From the NCBI RefSeq assembly GCF_013215705.1, contig NZ_JABSQR010000017.1:50689-114688 (forward strand): a stretch of DNA of 64,000 bases, given 5' to 3'. The stretch is from Moritella sp. (GTDB lineage: Bacteria; Pseudomonadota; Gammaproteobacteria; Enterobacterales; Moritellaceae). Positions within the stretch are counted from its first letter, which is position 1, and every line of letters starts with the position of its first letter. The translations under genes and the position numbers were made by a program. The notes under the pieces are model-generated. The model saw nothing but the letters and a program-made list of their open reading frames with translations. It ran no database searches and was not told the DNA's origin. This document shows positions 8,205 to 18,112 of this stretch, one piece after another.

Positions 8205-8804
8205 ATGAAAGCAAGACAATTGGTTAATAAAAAATCTTATTTGGTGGCGTTGTTTAGCTTAGCTTTAACAGCATGCTCCATGGTTAAAGTCAGTACGGAT
8301 TACGATCAAAGTGCTGATTTTAGCGCGCTAAAAGGCTTTAATTGGTTACCTGAGTCGGCAAAGGTTGAAAAAGAAAGTGCCTATTTGAATAATCGTATTA
8401 TGGATGTGCGTATTACTAAGGCTATTGATAAGCAATTAGTTGCTCAAGGTTTTAAGTTTTCGACGACGGCTGATTTTTATATCAATTACAGCATCACCTC
8501 GGAAAAGAAAACTGATATTCGCAGCTACGATAATTATTCCGGTTACGGACCAAGTTGGGGTTGGGGAGTTGGTTATGGATACCGCGGCATGTCACTGAGC
8601 GCGCACACCGAAACCCGTATTGACGAATACCAGCAAGGTAGTCTCGTTATCGATGTAATTGACCCAACAAGCTTAGAGCTAATTTGGCGGGGCATAGGGA
8701 GTAAACGTCTACCTGAATCGACAGATGCGGCTGAAATGGATAAATTAGTTGCAGATGTGGTGAAAAGTATCTTAAGTAAATTCCCACCTAAAGTAGACAA
8801 ATAG
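8205..8804 (+). CDS. DUF4136 family lipoprotein
   Basis: The 199-residue protein has a signal peptide ending in the lipobox LTAC (about residues 22-25) and should be a membrane-anchored periplasmic lipoprotein. The mature part has the DUF4136 pattern. A Tyr-Asp-Phe-like strand (DYDQSADFSALKGFNWLP) comes first, then a Gly/Tyr/Trp-rich stretch (residues 115-127), and a late strand ending LIWRG. The family is widespread and has no known function. The start at 8205 has a near-perfect GAGGAGGG site. It stands alone between luxS and purD, which faces it. Confidence 0.82.
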   Translation: MKARQLVNKKSYLVALFSLALTACSMVKVSTDYDQSADFSALKGFNWLPESAKVEKESAYLNNRIMDVRITKAIDKQLVAQGFKFSTTADFYINYSITSEKKTDIRSYDNYSGYGPSWGWGVGYGYRGMSLSAHTETRIDEYQQGSLVIDVIDPTSLELIWRGIGSKRLPESTDAAEMDKLVADVVKSILSKFPPKVDK

Positions 8805-8861
8805 TCCTGACTAAGTGGTCATCGTACTGGGTATTGTAGAAAAATCGGTATTGCAGAAATA

Positions 8862-8892
8862 AAAATGAGCAACCGATGGCTGCTCATTTTTG
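8862..8892. terminator. bidirectional terminator between DUF4136 gene and purD
   Basis: A 10-bp stem AAAATGAGCA/TGCTCATTTT has A and T runs on both sides, so it can end both convergent transcripts. Confidence 0.8.
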
Positions 8893-8935
8893 ATAACATC
8901 AAAATAGTGTCTGACTATTTGTGCTACTTGCTATG

Positions 8936-10225
8936 CTACTTTGGGTTTTCACGCGCGATGGCACGGTAACCAATATCGGTACGGTAGAAAGCACCTTCCC
9001 AACTGATTTGTGCAGCCAGTTTATAGGCATTTTCTTGCGCTTCAGTCACTGTGTTACCCAGTGCCGTTGCACAAAGAACACGACCACCGTTAGTCACAAT
9101 GTTGTCACCTTGCAGTGCAGTACCAGCGTGGAATACTTTGCTTTCTGTTGAGTCCGCTGTCGGTAGACCGGTAATAATGTCGCCTTTTGCGTAATCAGCA
9201 GGGTAACCGCCAGCCGCAATGACCACACCTACAGCAGCACGTTCGTCATAATCTGCAGTTACAGTATCAAGTTTACCTGCAACCGCAGCTAGACAAAGCT
9301 CAACAAGATCGGATTTTAAACGCATCATGATAGGTTGTGTTTCTGGATCACCAAAGCGACAGTTATATTCTAATACTTTCGCGGTACCATCTGGTGCAAT
9401 CATCAGACCTGCATAGAGGAAACCGGTGTAAGTATTACCTTCTGCTTTCATGCCATCAACCGTCGGTCGAATCACTTCATTCATTGCAAAGTCATGCACA
9501 GCTTGTGTTACTACTGGTGCTGGTGAGTAAGCACCCATACCACCCGTGTTTGGACCTTTATCGCCATTGTCACGCGCTTTATGATCTTGGCTTGTTGCTA
9601 GGGCCAGAATATTTTCGCCATCAACCATTACAATGAAGCTTGCTTCTTCACCGACTAAAAATTCTTCGACAACAACACGGGCACCGGCATCGCCAAACTT
9701 GTTACCTTCAAGCATGTCATCAATTGCAGCAAATGCTTGCGCTTCAGTGTCAGCGATGATCACGCCTTTACCTGCGGCTAGACCATCTGCTTTAATCACG
9801 ATAGGGCAACCCATTTTACTAATGTAGGCTTTCGCTGGTGCGATTTCAGTGAAATTTTGGTATGCCGCTGTTGGAATATTGTGACGCGCAAAGAAGTCTT
9901 TCGAAAATGCTTTTGAACCTTCTAACTGCGCTGCACCTTGAGTAGGGCCAAAGATAGCTAAACCTTCTGCTTGGAACGCATCAACAACGCCAAGTACTAA
10001 TGGTACTTCAGGGCCAACAATGGTTAGTTCAATGTTGTTTTCTTGCGCGAATGCAACCAATGCTGGAATATCTTCCACTTGGATAGGTACATTTTTACAT
10101 TTGTTTTCTAGCGAAGATCCAATATTACCAGGTGCGATAAATACCGTTTCAACATGTTTAGACTGAGCCGCTTTCCAACCTAGGGCGTGTTCACGACCAC
10201 CGCCACCAATAATTAATACGTTCAT
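8936..10225 (-). CDS. purD: phosphoribosylamine-glycine ligase (GAR synthetase)
   Basis: The 429-residue enzyme makes glycinamide ribonucleotide from phosphoribosylamine, glycine and ATP in purine synthesis. It is full length. The N-terminal MNVLIIGGGGREHALGWK motif (cut after 18 residues here) is the family hallmark. The ATP-grasp core carries AAGKGVIIA and a Gly-rich loop, and NTGGMGAYSPAP and CRFGDPETQ give metal and ATP binding. It lies 137 bp downstream of purH on the same strand. A 10-bp inverted repeat sits in that gap, so the two are probably one unit with a possible processing or pausing site. Confidence 0.98.
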   Translation of the reverse strand: MNVLIIGGGGREHALGWKAAQSKHVETVFIAPGNIGSSLENKCKNVPIQVEDIPALVAFAQENNIELTIVGPEVPLVLGVVDAFQAEGLAIFGPTQGAAQLEGSKAFSKDFFARHNIPTAAYQNFTEIAPAKAYISKMGCPIVIKADGLAAGKGVIIADTEAQAFAAIDDMLEGNKFGDAGARVVVEEFLVGEEASFIVMVDGENILALATSQDHKARDNGDKGPNTGGMGAYSPAPVVTQAVHDFAMNEVIRPTVDGMKAEGNTYTGFLYAGLMIAPDGTAKVLEYNCRFGDPETQPIMMRLKSDLVELCLAAVAGKLDTVTADYDERAAVGVVIAAGGYPADYAKGDIITGLPTADSTESKVFHAGTALQGDNIVTNGGRVLCATALGNTVTEAQENAYKLAAQISWEGAFYRTDIGYRAIARENPK

Positions 10226-10310
10226 AATGCTGTTATTCCTTTTACTTTATGCGCTAATCTTGGCGGTACTCTATAATACTTAGCAAGATTTATAATTGAA
10301 TGAGAGCAGT

Positions 10311-10345
10311 ACAATAAGAGCGGGGTTTGTCACCACTCTTATTGT
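10311..10345. repeat. inverted repeat between purH and purD
   Basis: A perfect 10-bp inverted repeat (ACAATAAGAG/CTCTTATTGT) has a 15-nt loop, 18 bp after the purH stop. No U-run follows on the minus strand, so it is more likely an RNA-stability or partial-attenuation hairpin than a full terminator. Confidence 0.5.
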
Positions 10346-10362
10346 ATGTTTAGTTTACGTGC

Positions 10363-11955
10363 TTAGTGACGGAAGTGACGCATGCCGGTGAAGACCATGG
10401 TCATACCGTGTTCGTTAGCCGCATCGATAATTTCATTATCACGGATTGAACCACCTGGTTGGATCACACATTTAATACCCGCCGCCGCTGCCGCATCAAT
10501 GCCGTCACGGAATGGGAAGAATGCATCAGATGCCATGACTGAACCTTCAACGACTAGACCTTCGTCAGCCGCTTTAATACCAGCTACTTTGGCACTGTAA
10601 ACACGGCTCATTTGACCTGCGCCAACACCAACCGTAACGCCATCTTTTGCGTAAACAATAGCGTTTGATTTAACGAACTTAGCTACTTTCCAACAGAAGA
10701 GCAGGTCAGTGAGTTCTTGTTCTGTTGGTTGACGCTCAGATACAACCGTTAAGTCGTCTAGGCCGACCATGCCACGGTCACGATCTTGTACTAAGATACC
10801 GCCGTTAACACGTTTAATATCGAACTCGCCGTTTTTAGCTGTCCATTCACCACATTCAAGTAAACGAACATTTTTCTTGCTTGCCACTATCACGCTTGCT
10901 TCAGCGCTAACTGATGGCGCAATGATCACTTCGGTGAATTGACGGTCAACGATTGCTTGTGCAGTTACTGCGTCAAGTTCACGGTTGAATGCAATGATGC
11001 CACCGAATGCGGATGTTGGGTCGGTTTTAAATGCACTGTCGTAAGCACTTAGGATATCGTCACCAATTGCAACACCACATGGGTTCGCGTGTTTTACAAT
11101 CACACAGGCAGGTGCATCGAATTCTTTAACACATTCGAGTGCCGCATCTGTATCGGCGATGTTGTTATAAGATAATGCTTTACCTTGCAGCTGTGTTGCT
11201 GTTGCAACAGATGCTTCAGTAGTATGCTTTTCAACATAGAATGCCGCTTTTTGGTGGCTGTTTTCACCGTAACGCATATCTTGTTTTTTGATGAACTGAC
11301 TGTTGAATGTGCGTGGGAATTTAGATTCTTCATCACCTTCAGTATTGTCGCCATAACTCGGAACCATAGTACCGAAGTAGTTTGCGATCATGCCATCATA
11401 AGCAGCGGTGTGCTCAAAGGCTGTAATCGCAAGGTCAAAACGGGTTTTATGAGTCAGTGAGGTATTGTTTGCAGACATTTCACTTAATACGCGGTCATAA
11501 TCGCTCGCGTTAACGACGATAGTCACGTCTTTGTGGTTTTTAGCTGCAGAGCGAACCATTGTTGGACCACCGATGTCGATATTCTCAACGGCGTCAGCAA
11601 GGCTGCAATCTGGATTGGCAACAGTGTTGGCAAATGGGTAAAGGTTAACAACTACAATATCAATCGGGTTGATACCGTGCTCTGACATTACTTCAACATC
11701 AATATCACGACGGCCAAGAATGCCACCATGTACTTTAGGATGCAGTGTTTTAACACGACCATCCATCATTTCTGGATGCCCTGTATAGTCAGACACTTCT
11801 ATTACTGGGATGTCATTTTCAGCTAATAATTTAGCTGTCCCGCCAGTAGATAATAATTCGACGCCTTGTTCTACTAGGCCGCGAGAAAATTCTACAATAC
11901 CAGTTTTATCAGACACACTGATAAGTGCACGGCGAATAGGTCGAGCGTTGTCCAT
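10363..11955 (-). CDS. purH: bifunctional AICAR transformylase / IMP cyclohydrolase
   Basis: The 530-residue enzyme carries out the last two steps of IMP synthesis in the cytosol. The N-terminal MGS-like cyclohydrolase domain (residues 1-150) includes [15 protein letters not shown] and STGGTAKLL; the C-terminal AICAR transformylase domain follows, with the conserved KHANPCGVA motif (Lys-His catalytic pair) and the late PGGSIRDNE segment. The start is an ATG after TGAGGTAA. The leader upstream forms a large hairpin (11980-12051). purD lies downstream on the same strand. Confidence 0.98.
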   Translation of the reverse strand: MDNARPIRRALISVSDKTGIVEFSRGLVEQGVELLSTGGTAKLLAENDIPVIEVSDYTGHPEMMDGRVKTLHPKVHGGILGRRDIDVEVMSEHGINPIDIVVVNLYPFANTVANPDCSLADAVENIDIGGPTMVRSAAKNHKDVTIVVNASDYDRVLSEMSANNTSLTHKTRFDLAITAFEHTAAYDGMIANYFGTMVPSYGDNTEGDEESKFPRTFNSQFIKKQDMRYGENSHQKAAFYVEKHTTEASVATATQLQGKALSYNNIADTDAALECVKEFDAPACVIVKHANPCGVAIGDDILSAYDSAFKTDPTSAFGGIIAFNRELDAVTAQAIVDRQFTEVIIAPSVSAEASVIVASKKNVRLLECGEWTAKNGEFDIKRVNGGILVQDRDRGMVGLDDLTVVSERQPTEQELTDLLFCWKVAKFVKSNAIVYAKDGVTVGVGAGQMSRVYSAKVAGIKAADEGLVVEGSVMASDAFFPFRDGIDAAAAAGIKCVIQPGGSIRDNEIIDAANEHGMTMVFTGMRHFRH

Positions 11956-11979
11956 TTTACGATTACCTCAAAGTACATT

Positions 11980-12051
11980 TATAGAAGGATGTTTTCGGAA
12001 AAGGTCGGCTGGGCCTTTTACGGAAACATCCTGCACTATATCCCTTCTATA
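11980..12051. promoter_or_regulatory. large nested hairpin in the purH leader
   Basis: A perfect 9-bp outer repeat TATAGAAGG/CCTTCTATA (11980-11988 and 12043-12051) encloses an 18-position inner stem (11987-12004 with 12014-12031; 16 standard pairs, one wobble-type position and one mismatch). The structure ends 24 bp before the purH start. I know of no riboswitch class with this shape, and it has no purine riboswitch core. Confidence 0.5.
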
Positions 12052-12304
12052 TCGACTAACTTTACGAAGCAATTTGCTTGTTAAAGTGTTTTCGATATAT
12101 AACGTACCGCAGATGGGGGGCATTTTAACTGAAAATTAATTAATTGTGTCGATTTTTTCATAAAAAATTCACGAACAGTATTTTTATACTTTGAATTTAA
12201 CTTCGTTAGTACAATCAATCTAAAAACTCAGTGCAATCGAGCTATATTTATGGATTATGATTTTATGATAATGCGTTATAGACGTCAGCTATTATATTGT
12301 TATG

Positions 12305-12904
12305 TTAACGTTTTTTCTTTTTATGCCAAATTTTAGTTTCTTCGCCGCGCAGCAAACGCATGATATTGTCGTAGTGACGTAAAATAATAAGGCAAGATAA
12401 CATGGCGACGGGTAGGGTATATTGGGCTTTGAATATTAAGGTATAAATAGGGGCGAAGAGGGCGGTGAAAATAGCCGCCGCGGAAGAATACCCTGTTACT
12501 GCTAAGGATAGTAACCAGCTAGCGACAATCGATGCGCCCAAATCAAATCCAATCGTCAGCAGTGCGCCAAATGCGGTGGCCACACCTTTACCACCTTGAA
12601 AATGGAAAAAAATGGGATAAATATGACCAACACAGGCTGCTATTGCAATCAGTCCGAGATAAAAGGGGGTCATATTAAAATACCAAGCTACCCAAACCGG
12701 TAATGCGCCTTTGAGCATATCAAAAAATAACACTAAACCAGCGGCCACTTTATTTCCTGACCGTAATACGTTAGTCGCGCCGGGATTCAATGAGCCGTAT
12801 TTCCGAGGATCAGGTAAGCGAAAAAGGCGGCAAATCAGAATTGCTGAAGAAATAGAACCTAGCAGATAGGCGGAAATGATAAAGATTAAGCTCAATAGGG
12901 TCAT
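12305..12904 (-). CDS. plsY: acyl-phosphate:glycerol-3-phosphate acyltransferase
   Basis: The 199-residue integral membrane enzyme transfers an acyl group from acyl-phosphate to glycerol 3-phosphate, making lysophosphatidate for phospholipid synthesis. It has five to six membrane helices. The three cytoplasmic family motifs are visible: [11 protein letters not shown] (about residues 38-48), the segment around [18 protein letters not shown] (about 92-109), and the C-terminal [16 protein letters not shown] (about 174-189). It is divergent from folB, the same arrangement as ygiH-folB in E. coli. Confidence 0.97.
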   Translation of the reverse strand: MTLLSLIFIISAYLLGSISSAILICRLFRLPDPRKYGSLNPGATNVLRSGNKVAAGLVLFFDMLKGALPVWVAWYFNMTPFYLGLIAIAACVGHIYPIFFHFQGGKGVATAFGALLTIGFDLGASIVASWLLSLAVTGYSSAAAIFTALFAPIYTLIFKAQYTLPVAMLSCLIILRHYDNIMRLLRGEETKIWHKKKKR

Positions 12905-13093
12905 TACTGATTAATTCTTCTCTAGGTTTGCTGTATTATTGCATTATTATATCGATTAATAAATTGCGTACTGCCATACCGCTTACAATTATGCAGTTTA
13001 TCTTGGATATAAATAAAAATTGAGAAACCTATCATACGTGTTTTTTATTCGCTAGGGTATCCGACCTCTATTAAGTTTATTACGGACGAGTTC

Positions 13094-13462
13094 ATGGACA
13101 TTGTATTTATTGAAAAATTGGAAGTTTTTACTACGATCGGTGTATATGATTGGGAAAAAGAGATCATTCAACGATTAGTCTTTGATTTAAAAATGGGCCA
13201 CGATAATCGCCCTTCAGCACTGACTGATGATATTACTAAGGCGCTGGATTATTCAGCTGTGGCTAAATTAGTCACAGATTTTGCACAAAACAATATTTTT
13301 GAGTTAGTCGAAACAATGGCTGAGCAAGTGGCTGAGCTATTAATGACGACGTTTGGTATCCCTTGGATCAGCTTAAAACTCAGTAAACCGGGTGCGGTGG
13401 CGAATGCTGCTACTGTCGGTGTGTATATTGAACGTGGTCAGCGTGATGGAACGTTAGCGTAA
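13094..13462 (+). CDS. folB: dihydroneopterin aldolase
   Basis: The 122-residue folate-pathway enzyme cleaves 7,8-dihydroneopterin to 6-hydroxymethyl-dihydropterin and glycolaldehyde. The N-terminus reads MDIVFIEKLEVFTTIGVYDWE; its Glu-Trp-Glu region and the later LVETMAEQ and SKPGAV motifs form the pterin site and the catalytic Lys. ACGGACGAG lies before the ATG. The stop overlaps the folK start by one base (TAATG), so the two consecutive pathway enzymes are translationally coupled. Confidence 0.96.
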   Translation: MDIVFIEKLEVFTTIGVYDWEKEIIQRLVFDLKMGHDNRPSALTDDITKALDYSAVAKLVTDFAQNNIFELVETMAEQVAELLMTTFGIPWISLKLSKPGAVANAATVGVYIERGQRDGTLA

Positions 13463-13968
13463 TGGCCTTAGTGTATATCGGCATCGGTAGTAACATTGAT
13501 AAAGAATATCATGTTGCGAATGCGCTGCAAGATCTGGATAAACGGTTTGATGATTGTCGTGTTTCACCTATTTTCGAAAGTGCTGCGGTTAATTGCATCG
13601 GTGATAATTATTACAATTTAGTGATGGAATTTACCACATCGTTATCTATTCACGAATTAATGCAGTGTTTAAAAGATCTTGAGATCATACATGGACGTAA
13701 AGCCACTGATCGTCGTTATGCACCGAGAACGTTAGATCTGGATCTCTTGTTGTTCGATAATATCATCCAATCGGCCCCCCCAGTTTTACCGCGTCCTGAA
13801 ATTATTTATCATGCTTTTGTGCTATGGCCTCTCTCTGAGCTAGCCCCCGATTTACGCCATCCGGTGTCTGGATTATCCATGGCTGAATTGTGGCGTGATT
13901 TTGACAAGTCAACACAGGTATTAAGGCTAGCCGAGTGGCAATGGCCGAAAATAACTGAGCTAGCTTAA
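13462..13968 (+). CDS. folK: 2-amino-4-hydroxy-6-hydroxymethyldihydropteridine diphosphokinase
   Basis: The 168-residue enzyme phosphorylates the pterin product of FolB with ATP, giving the substrate for dihydropteroate synthase. The family motifs GIGSNI (residues 6-11), the Arg-Tyr-Ala-Pro-Arg-Thr-Leu-Asp-Leu-Asp-Leu-Leu core (about residues 89-100), and RPEIIYHAFVLWPL (about 112-125) are intact, including the two Asp that bind magnesium. It starts inside the folB stop codon. Confidence 0.97.
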   Translation: MALVYIGIGSNIDKEYHVANALQDLDKRFDDCRVSPIFESAAVNCIGDNYYNLVMEFTTSLSIHELMQCLKDLEIIHGRKATDRRYAPRTLDLDLLLFDNIIQSAPPVLPRPEIIYHAFVLWPLSELAPDLRHPVSGLSMAELWRDFDKSTQVLRLAEWQWPKITELA

Positions 13969-14071
13969 CTATGTTCATTGTTCATTGTTAATCGTTAAGG
14001 TTAATATTACTGATTAGCATTGATGTTATTTAAACTAATTTATTTTAATTATCACCATAAAGGAAATATGA

Positions 14072-14926
14072 ATGAGTATGTTGGAAGTGATCGTTCTGGC
14101 ATTAATTCAGGGGTTAACTGAATTTTTACCGGTATCAAGTTCTGCTCACCTTATCTTACCGTCGCAATTATTAGGCTGGACAGATCAAGGTCTTGCTTTT
14201 GATGTGGCCGTACACATAGGCACATTATTAGCGGTACTTATTTATTTTCGTGACGAAGTCGGCACAATGGCAGTTGCTTGGGTACACTCAATATTTAAAC
14301 AACAACACAGTAAAGACAGTCAGTTGGCATGGTGCATTCTTTTAGCAACCATTCCGGCGGCATTTTTTGGCTTCTTTGGTAAAGATTTTATTGAGTTATA
14401 TTTACGCAGTACTACGGTGATCGCCACGACAACGATCATCTTTGGCTTGTTATTATGGTGGGCAGATGCCAATGCGACGCAGATAAAAGACGAGTACAAA
14501 ACCGGTTGGAAAGGCGCATTAATCATAGGTTTTGCGCAAATGTTAGCACTGGTCCCGGGGACATCTCGTTCGGGAGTGACCATTACGGCTGGTTTGATGT
14601 TAGGGCTAAGTCGTAGTGCCGCGGCGCGCTTCTCATTCTTAATGTCGATTCCGATTATTGCCATGGCGGGTGGTTATTTAACACTGAAATTAGTACTGCA
14701 TGGTGATGTCGTTGAAACCCTGCAAGCGGGTGACATCATTACGACAGTACGCGCTGTTGATTGGTTTGCAATGGGCTTAGGCGTTGTAGTTTCTTTCTTT
14801 AGTGCCGTTGCCTGTATCCATGTATTTTTGAAAGTGCTTGAAAAAGTCGGCATGTTGCCGTTTGTTATCTACCGCCTACTGTTAGGCGCTGGTCTGTTTT
14901 ATTTAATCTATACTCAAGGGCTTTAA
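14072..14926 (+). CDS. uppP: undecaprenyl-diphosphate phosphatase
   Basis: The 284-residue inner-membrane enzyme recycles the cell-wall lipid carrier by removing a phosphate from undecaprenyl diphosphate; extra dosage gives bacitracin resistance (hence bacA). Both family motifs are present: [15 protein letters not shown] (about residues 13-27, catalytic Glu and Ser) and [10 protein letters not shown] (about 163-172, catalytic Arg). Seven or eight membrane helices are predicted. AAAGGAAA lies 8 nt before the ATG. Between its stop and its terminator lies a 7-bp tandem repeat. Confidence 0.97.
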   Translation: MSMLEVIVLALIQGLTEFLPVSSSAHLILPSQLLGWTDQGLAFDVAVHIGTLLAVLIYFRDEVGTMAVAWVHSIFKQQHSKDSQLAWCILLATIPAAFFGFFGKDFIELYLRSTTVIATTTIIFGLLLWWADANATQIKDEYKTGWKGALIIGFAQMLALVPGTSRSGVTITAGLMLGLSRSAAARFSFLMSIPIIAMAGGYLTLKLVLHGDVVETLQAGDIITTVRAVDWFAMGLGVVVSFFSAVACIHVFLKVLEKVGMLPFVIYRLLLGAGLFYLIYTQGL

Positions 14927-14946
14927 TTCCCTCGATTAGCATTAGT

Positions 14947-14974
14947 ACTAAAGACTAAAGACTAAAGACTAAAG
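14947..14974 (+). repeat. 7-bp tandem repeat (ACTAAAG x4)
   Basis: Four perfect head-to-tail copies of ACTAAAG lie between the uppP stop and its terminator. They are non-coding. Confidence 0.9.
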
Positions 14975-14980
14975 AGAGAA

Positions 14981-15012
14981 AAGGCTGTTACCAGTGAGGT
15001 AGCAGCCTTTTT
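14981..15012 (+). terminator. terminator of uppP
   Basis: A 10-bp stem GGCTGTTACC/GGTAGCAGCC with one G-U pair is followed by six T. It also lies just beyond the end of the convergent cca gene. Confidence 0.85.
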
Positions 15013-15048
15013 TGATCTTGCATGTTAATCATCATTTATGACAATTAC

Positions 15049-16218
15049 TTATTGAGATCGTAATGTGGTTAATGCTGCAATACGTTGGGTTGTTAATTGC
15101 TGTTTGATTTCTGCGCCACGGAACCCTGCCGCAATGATCGGTTGTACTGCAATATTACAAGCCGCATGAAGCATTTTTGTCAGATATTGGGTCGGTTTAT
15201 ATTCATCGACTAATTTACTGACTTGGCTGCTTGAACAGGTCAACAATATTTGCTGAAAACGTTCGGGTTTACGCCATGCGTCGGTATTGTCGAAAAGGCT
15301 GATAATATCAGTAGGCTCTAAGGTTAGAGCGCTGTGAATGTTTTCTTGTTGTGCGCTAACTAGCAAAGCTAAATCTCGGTGTTCGTTAGGCACTTTACAG
15401 CGCTTGGCCAGTGCTTTAATACTGACTTGAGAATTATCAAGTTTCTGCATCAATGCAGCAAAGCGAATGGCTAAATCAGCCGAAAGTAATGCCGTTTTCT
15501 GTAGCTGAATTAAGGCTTGCTGGCCGACAGTTTTAGTTTCATTGTCACCTTCGCTATGTGTATTTAGCATTCGCTCAAAGAGAGCATCGAGTTCGGGTAA
15601 GATAACTGCTAATGCGCCAATTTCATTTAACACGTGGAAAAATATTTCTGGATTCGCTGCTGATAATGTCTTTTCAACTTCTTGCCATACGCGCTCGGGG
15701 GTTAATTCAGCAAGATCACCTGCTTGTGTCATCTCTTGCATCAATGTCAGTGTTTCTTTGGCAATGGTAAAACCAAGCTGATGAAAACGCGCGGCAAAAC
15801 GGGCCACGCGTAGAACGCGTAATGGGTCTTCACTGAAGCTCTCTGAGATATGACGCAGTATGCGATTATCTAAATCTGATCTAGCATTGAGTGGGTCGAT
15901 GATTTGACCGTTTATATCTTCAACTATGGCATTAATGGTTAGATCTCGGCGCACAAGATCTTGCTCAAGCGTCACGTCGGGTGCTGCGTAGCAGGTAAAA
16001 CCTGTATAACCAGAACCACTTTTTCGTTCGGTTCGTGCCAGTGCATATTCTTGCTTACTGCTCGGGTGTAGGAATACAGGGAAATCTTTACCGACTTGCT
16101 GATAGCCTTGTTCGAGCATTTCTGCGGGTGTTGCACCAACAACCACAAAATCTTTATCTTTTACCGGTAGAGATAATAATTTGTCACGAACGGCCCCGCC
16201 GACTAAATATATTTGCAC
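15049..16218 (-). CDS. cca: CCA tRNA nucleotidyltransferase with degenerate HD domain
   Basis: The 389-residue enzyme adds or repairs the 3' CCA of tRNAs using CTP and ATP. The class II catalytic head is intact: GGAVRDKLL (residues 7-15), the Asp pair in KDKDFVVVG, RRDLTINAI (about 94-102), and the ERVWQE helix. In E. coli Cca the C-terminal HD phosphohydrolase domain carries HTLM and HDLGKG. Here those positions read QALI (in VGQQALIQL) and QKLDNS, so both metal ligands are lost although the surrounding domain is still recognisable (RCKVPNEHRDLA, FDNTDAWRKPERF). Nucleotidyl transfer should work; the phosphatase and phosphodiesterase side activities should not. Confidence 0.95.
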   Translation of the reverse strand: MQIYLVGGAVRDKLLSLPVKDKDFVVVGATPAEMLEQGYQQVGKDFPVFLHPSSKQEYALARTERKSGSGYTGFTCYAAPDVTLEQDLVRRDLTINAIVEDINGQIIDPLNARSDLDNRILRHISESFSEDPLRVLRVARFAARFHQLGFTIAKETLTLMQEMTQAGDLAELTPERVWQEVEKTLSAANPEIFFHVLNEIGALAVILPELDALFERMLNTHSEGDNETKTVGQQALIQLQKTALLSADLAIRFAALMQKLDNSQVSIKALAKRCKVPNEHRDLALLVSAQQENIHSALTLEPTDIISLFDNTDAWRKPERFQQILLTCSSSQVSKLVDEYKPTQYLTKMLHAACNIAVQPIIAAGFRGAEIKQQLTTQRIAALTTLRSQ

Positions 16219-16471
16219 TAAACAACCCCTGTTACTTTGCTGATGGCTTCAAGATAATTACATGGTATTCATTAATTATACCTTAACTACTTAGAAACTC
16301 GATCTTTGCTGTTGATTATGGGCGTTTACTTGCTGTCATTAAGTCTGAGTTGATGGATAATGAGCTCCTAGCGACTTATTCATGAATAAAGTTGTATTTC
16401 TGTCGCCTATTTTTGACATTTTGTTGTCTAGCTATTAACGTGAAGCATCAACCATAGGATGATAATCATAG

Positions 16472-18112
16472 ATGTATACTGAGTTTTTTCATTTAAAAGA
16501 AATGCCTTTCTCCATTGCGCCCGATCCGCGTTTCTTTTTTATGAGTGATCGACATAAAGAAGCACTAACGCACCTGACCTATGGCTTACAAGGTGCGGGT
16601 GGTTTTATCATGTTGACTGGTGAAGTTGGAACGGGGAAAACAACAGTATCACGCGCCTTGATACAAGAACTCACCTATACGACTGTTGTGGGTTATATCC
16701 ATAATCCTGCAGTCAGTGAATTAGAATTATTGGCGACCTTGTGTGATGAATTTAAACTTGATTATGATCAGCATAATTTGAGTTTAAAAGTGTTGTTCGA
16801 TTTATTGCATTACTTTCTGTTAGATAATTGTCAGCAAGATAAAGCCTGTGTGGTTATCATTGATGAAGCACAGTTATTATCAACAACGGCCTTAGAGCAA
16901 TTACGTTTATTAACCAATCTCGATGTTGAACATAAAAAACTGTTACATATCGTCCTCATTGGTCAGCCAGAATTACAGCAAAAACTAAAGCTACCAGAGT
17001 TACGCCAACTCGCGCAACGTATTACCGCTCGTTATCATTTATTGCCTTTAACAGAATTAGAACTGGCCAGTTATGTCGCTTATCGGTTAAGTATTGCATC
17101 GGGTAATCCGGGGTTATTTAGTCGTAAAATATTAAAACTCATTCACCGACATACCGCTGGGCTTCCCCGTTTAGTGAACCTTGTTTGTGATAAAGCACTT
17201 TATTATGCGTTCAAAACCAGGGACGATAAAATTACCTCTCAGCATGTTAAAGCCGCGGTTACAGCCGTTGCTATTACTACGCCGGTTAAAGCCAACAACA
17301 ACGCGCAGAGTTTAGCTGCACTTGCAGTCACTGTATGTCTTGGATTGGTGATCACTGGCTTTCAGTTTGGGTTGTTTAATTTTGTTGAGGATGACAGCGC
17401 CACCACGCCAGTTGACAAGGTTACACCTATCATCGCCACTACTAACGCAGAGATTCTGTTAGCGCGTGCTAGTAATGACGTGATGTCTGACAAAGCCTTG
17501 TTCAGCGATATTAAATCGGCGCGACAACGTAGCGCGGCAACCCAGTTTTTATATAAAGAGTGGGGTTACGACATTGCCTTGAACGATGCCACTTGCCGTA
17601 ATGCACAACACGCTAATTTACGTTGTTTGCAGCGCCAAGGTAATTATGCACAGTTAGTGCAATATAATTTACCTGCGGTGGTACGTCTGTTAGATAATTT
17701 AGGTGAAGGCTATTACGCGACCTTACTGAGTATTACGCCATTGGGGGTGGAACTACAATTAAGCAGCAGTCATCTACTGGTGAGCCAGGCCTGGTTTGAG
17801 CGATACTGGAGTGGTGATTTTACCTTATTTTGGACCGCGCCAAGTCGTTTTGAAAATAGCTTAAAGCAACACGATAAAGGTGAATTAATTCGTTGGTTAG
17901 ATCACAATGTGAGTGCTGCGCTTGGCGAAAATGCATTATCAGGGACGAGGTTTGACTGGCCATTACTGAAAAAAGTGATGCGTTTTCAAAAGCAGTCAGG
18001 CTTAACAGCAGATGGTATTGTGGGCCCTCAAACTATGATAACCGTCGTCCATTATGCTGACAGCACTGTGCCTAAATTGAATATCGCCACACATCTTGCG
18101 GAGGATAAATGA
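16472..18112 (+). CDS. exeA: ExeA/GspA-type secretion ATPase with peptidoglycan-binding domain
   Basis: The 546-residue inner-membrane protein helps insert the type II secretion secretin through the peptidoglycan. The cytoplasmic AAA+ domain (residues 1-260) has Walker A GEVGTGKTT (50-58) and Walker B VVIIDEAQ (about 128-135). One membrane helix follows (about 285-303), then a periplasmic peptidase-like region and a C-terminal peptidoglycan-binding repeat (about 480-530, QKQSGLTADGIVGPQT). It overlaps exeB by 4 bases (ATGA). The rest of the type II secretion genes are not in this window, which is the usual split arrangement. Confidence 0.93.
   Translation: MYTEFFHLKEMPFSIAPDPRFFFMSDRHKEALTHLTYGLQGAGGFIMLTGEVGTGKTTVSRALIQELTYTTVVGYIHNPAVSELELLATLCDEFKLDYDQHNLSLKVLFDLLHYFLLDNCQQDKACVVIIDEAQLLSTTALEQLRLLTNLDVEHKKLLHIVLIGQPELQQKLKLPELRQLAQRITARYHLLPLTELELASYVAYRLSIASGNPGLFSRKILKLIHRHTAGLPRLVNLVCDKALYYAFKTRDDKITSQHVKAAVTAVAITTPVKANNNAQSLAALAVTVCLGLVITGFQFGLFNFVEDDSATTPVDKVTPIIATTNAEILLARASNDVMSDKALFSDIKSARQRSAATQFLYKEWGYDIALNDATCRNAQHANLRCLQRQGNYAQLVQYNLPAVVRLLDNLGEGYYATLLSITPLGVELQLSSSHLLVSQAWFERYWSGDFTLFWTAPSRFENSLKQHDKGELIRWLDHNVSAALGENALSGTRFDWPLLKKVMRFQKQSGLTADGIVGPQTMITVVHYADSTVPKLNIATHLAEDK

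Noticed and set aside
12067-12079. AAGCAATTTGCTT upstream of purH as a PurR operator.
   Set aside because: It is a palindrome but lacks the central CG and spacing of the PurR consensus.
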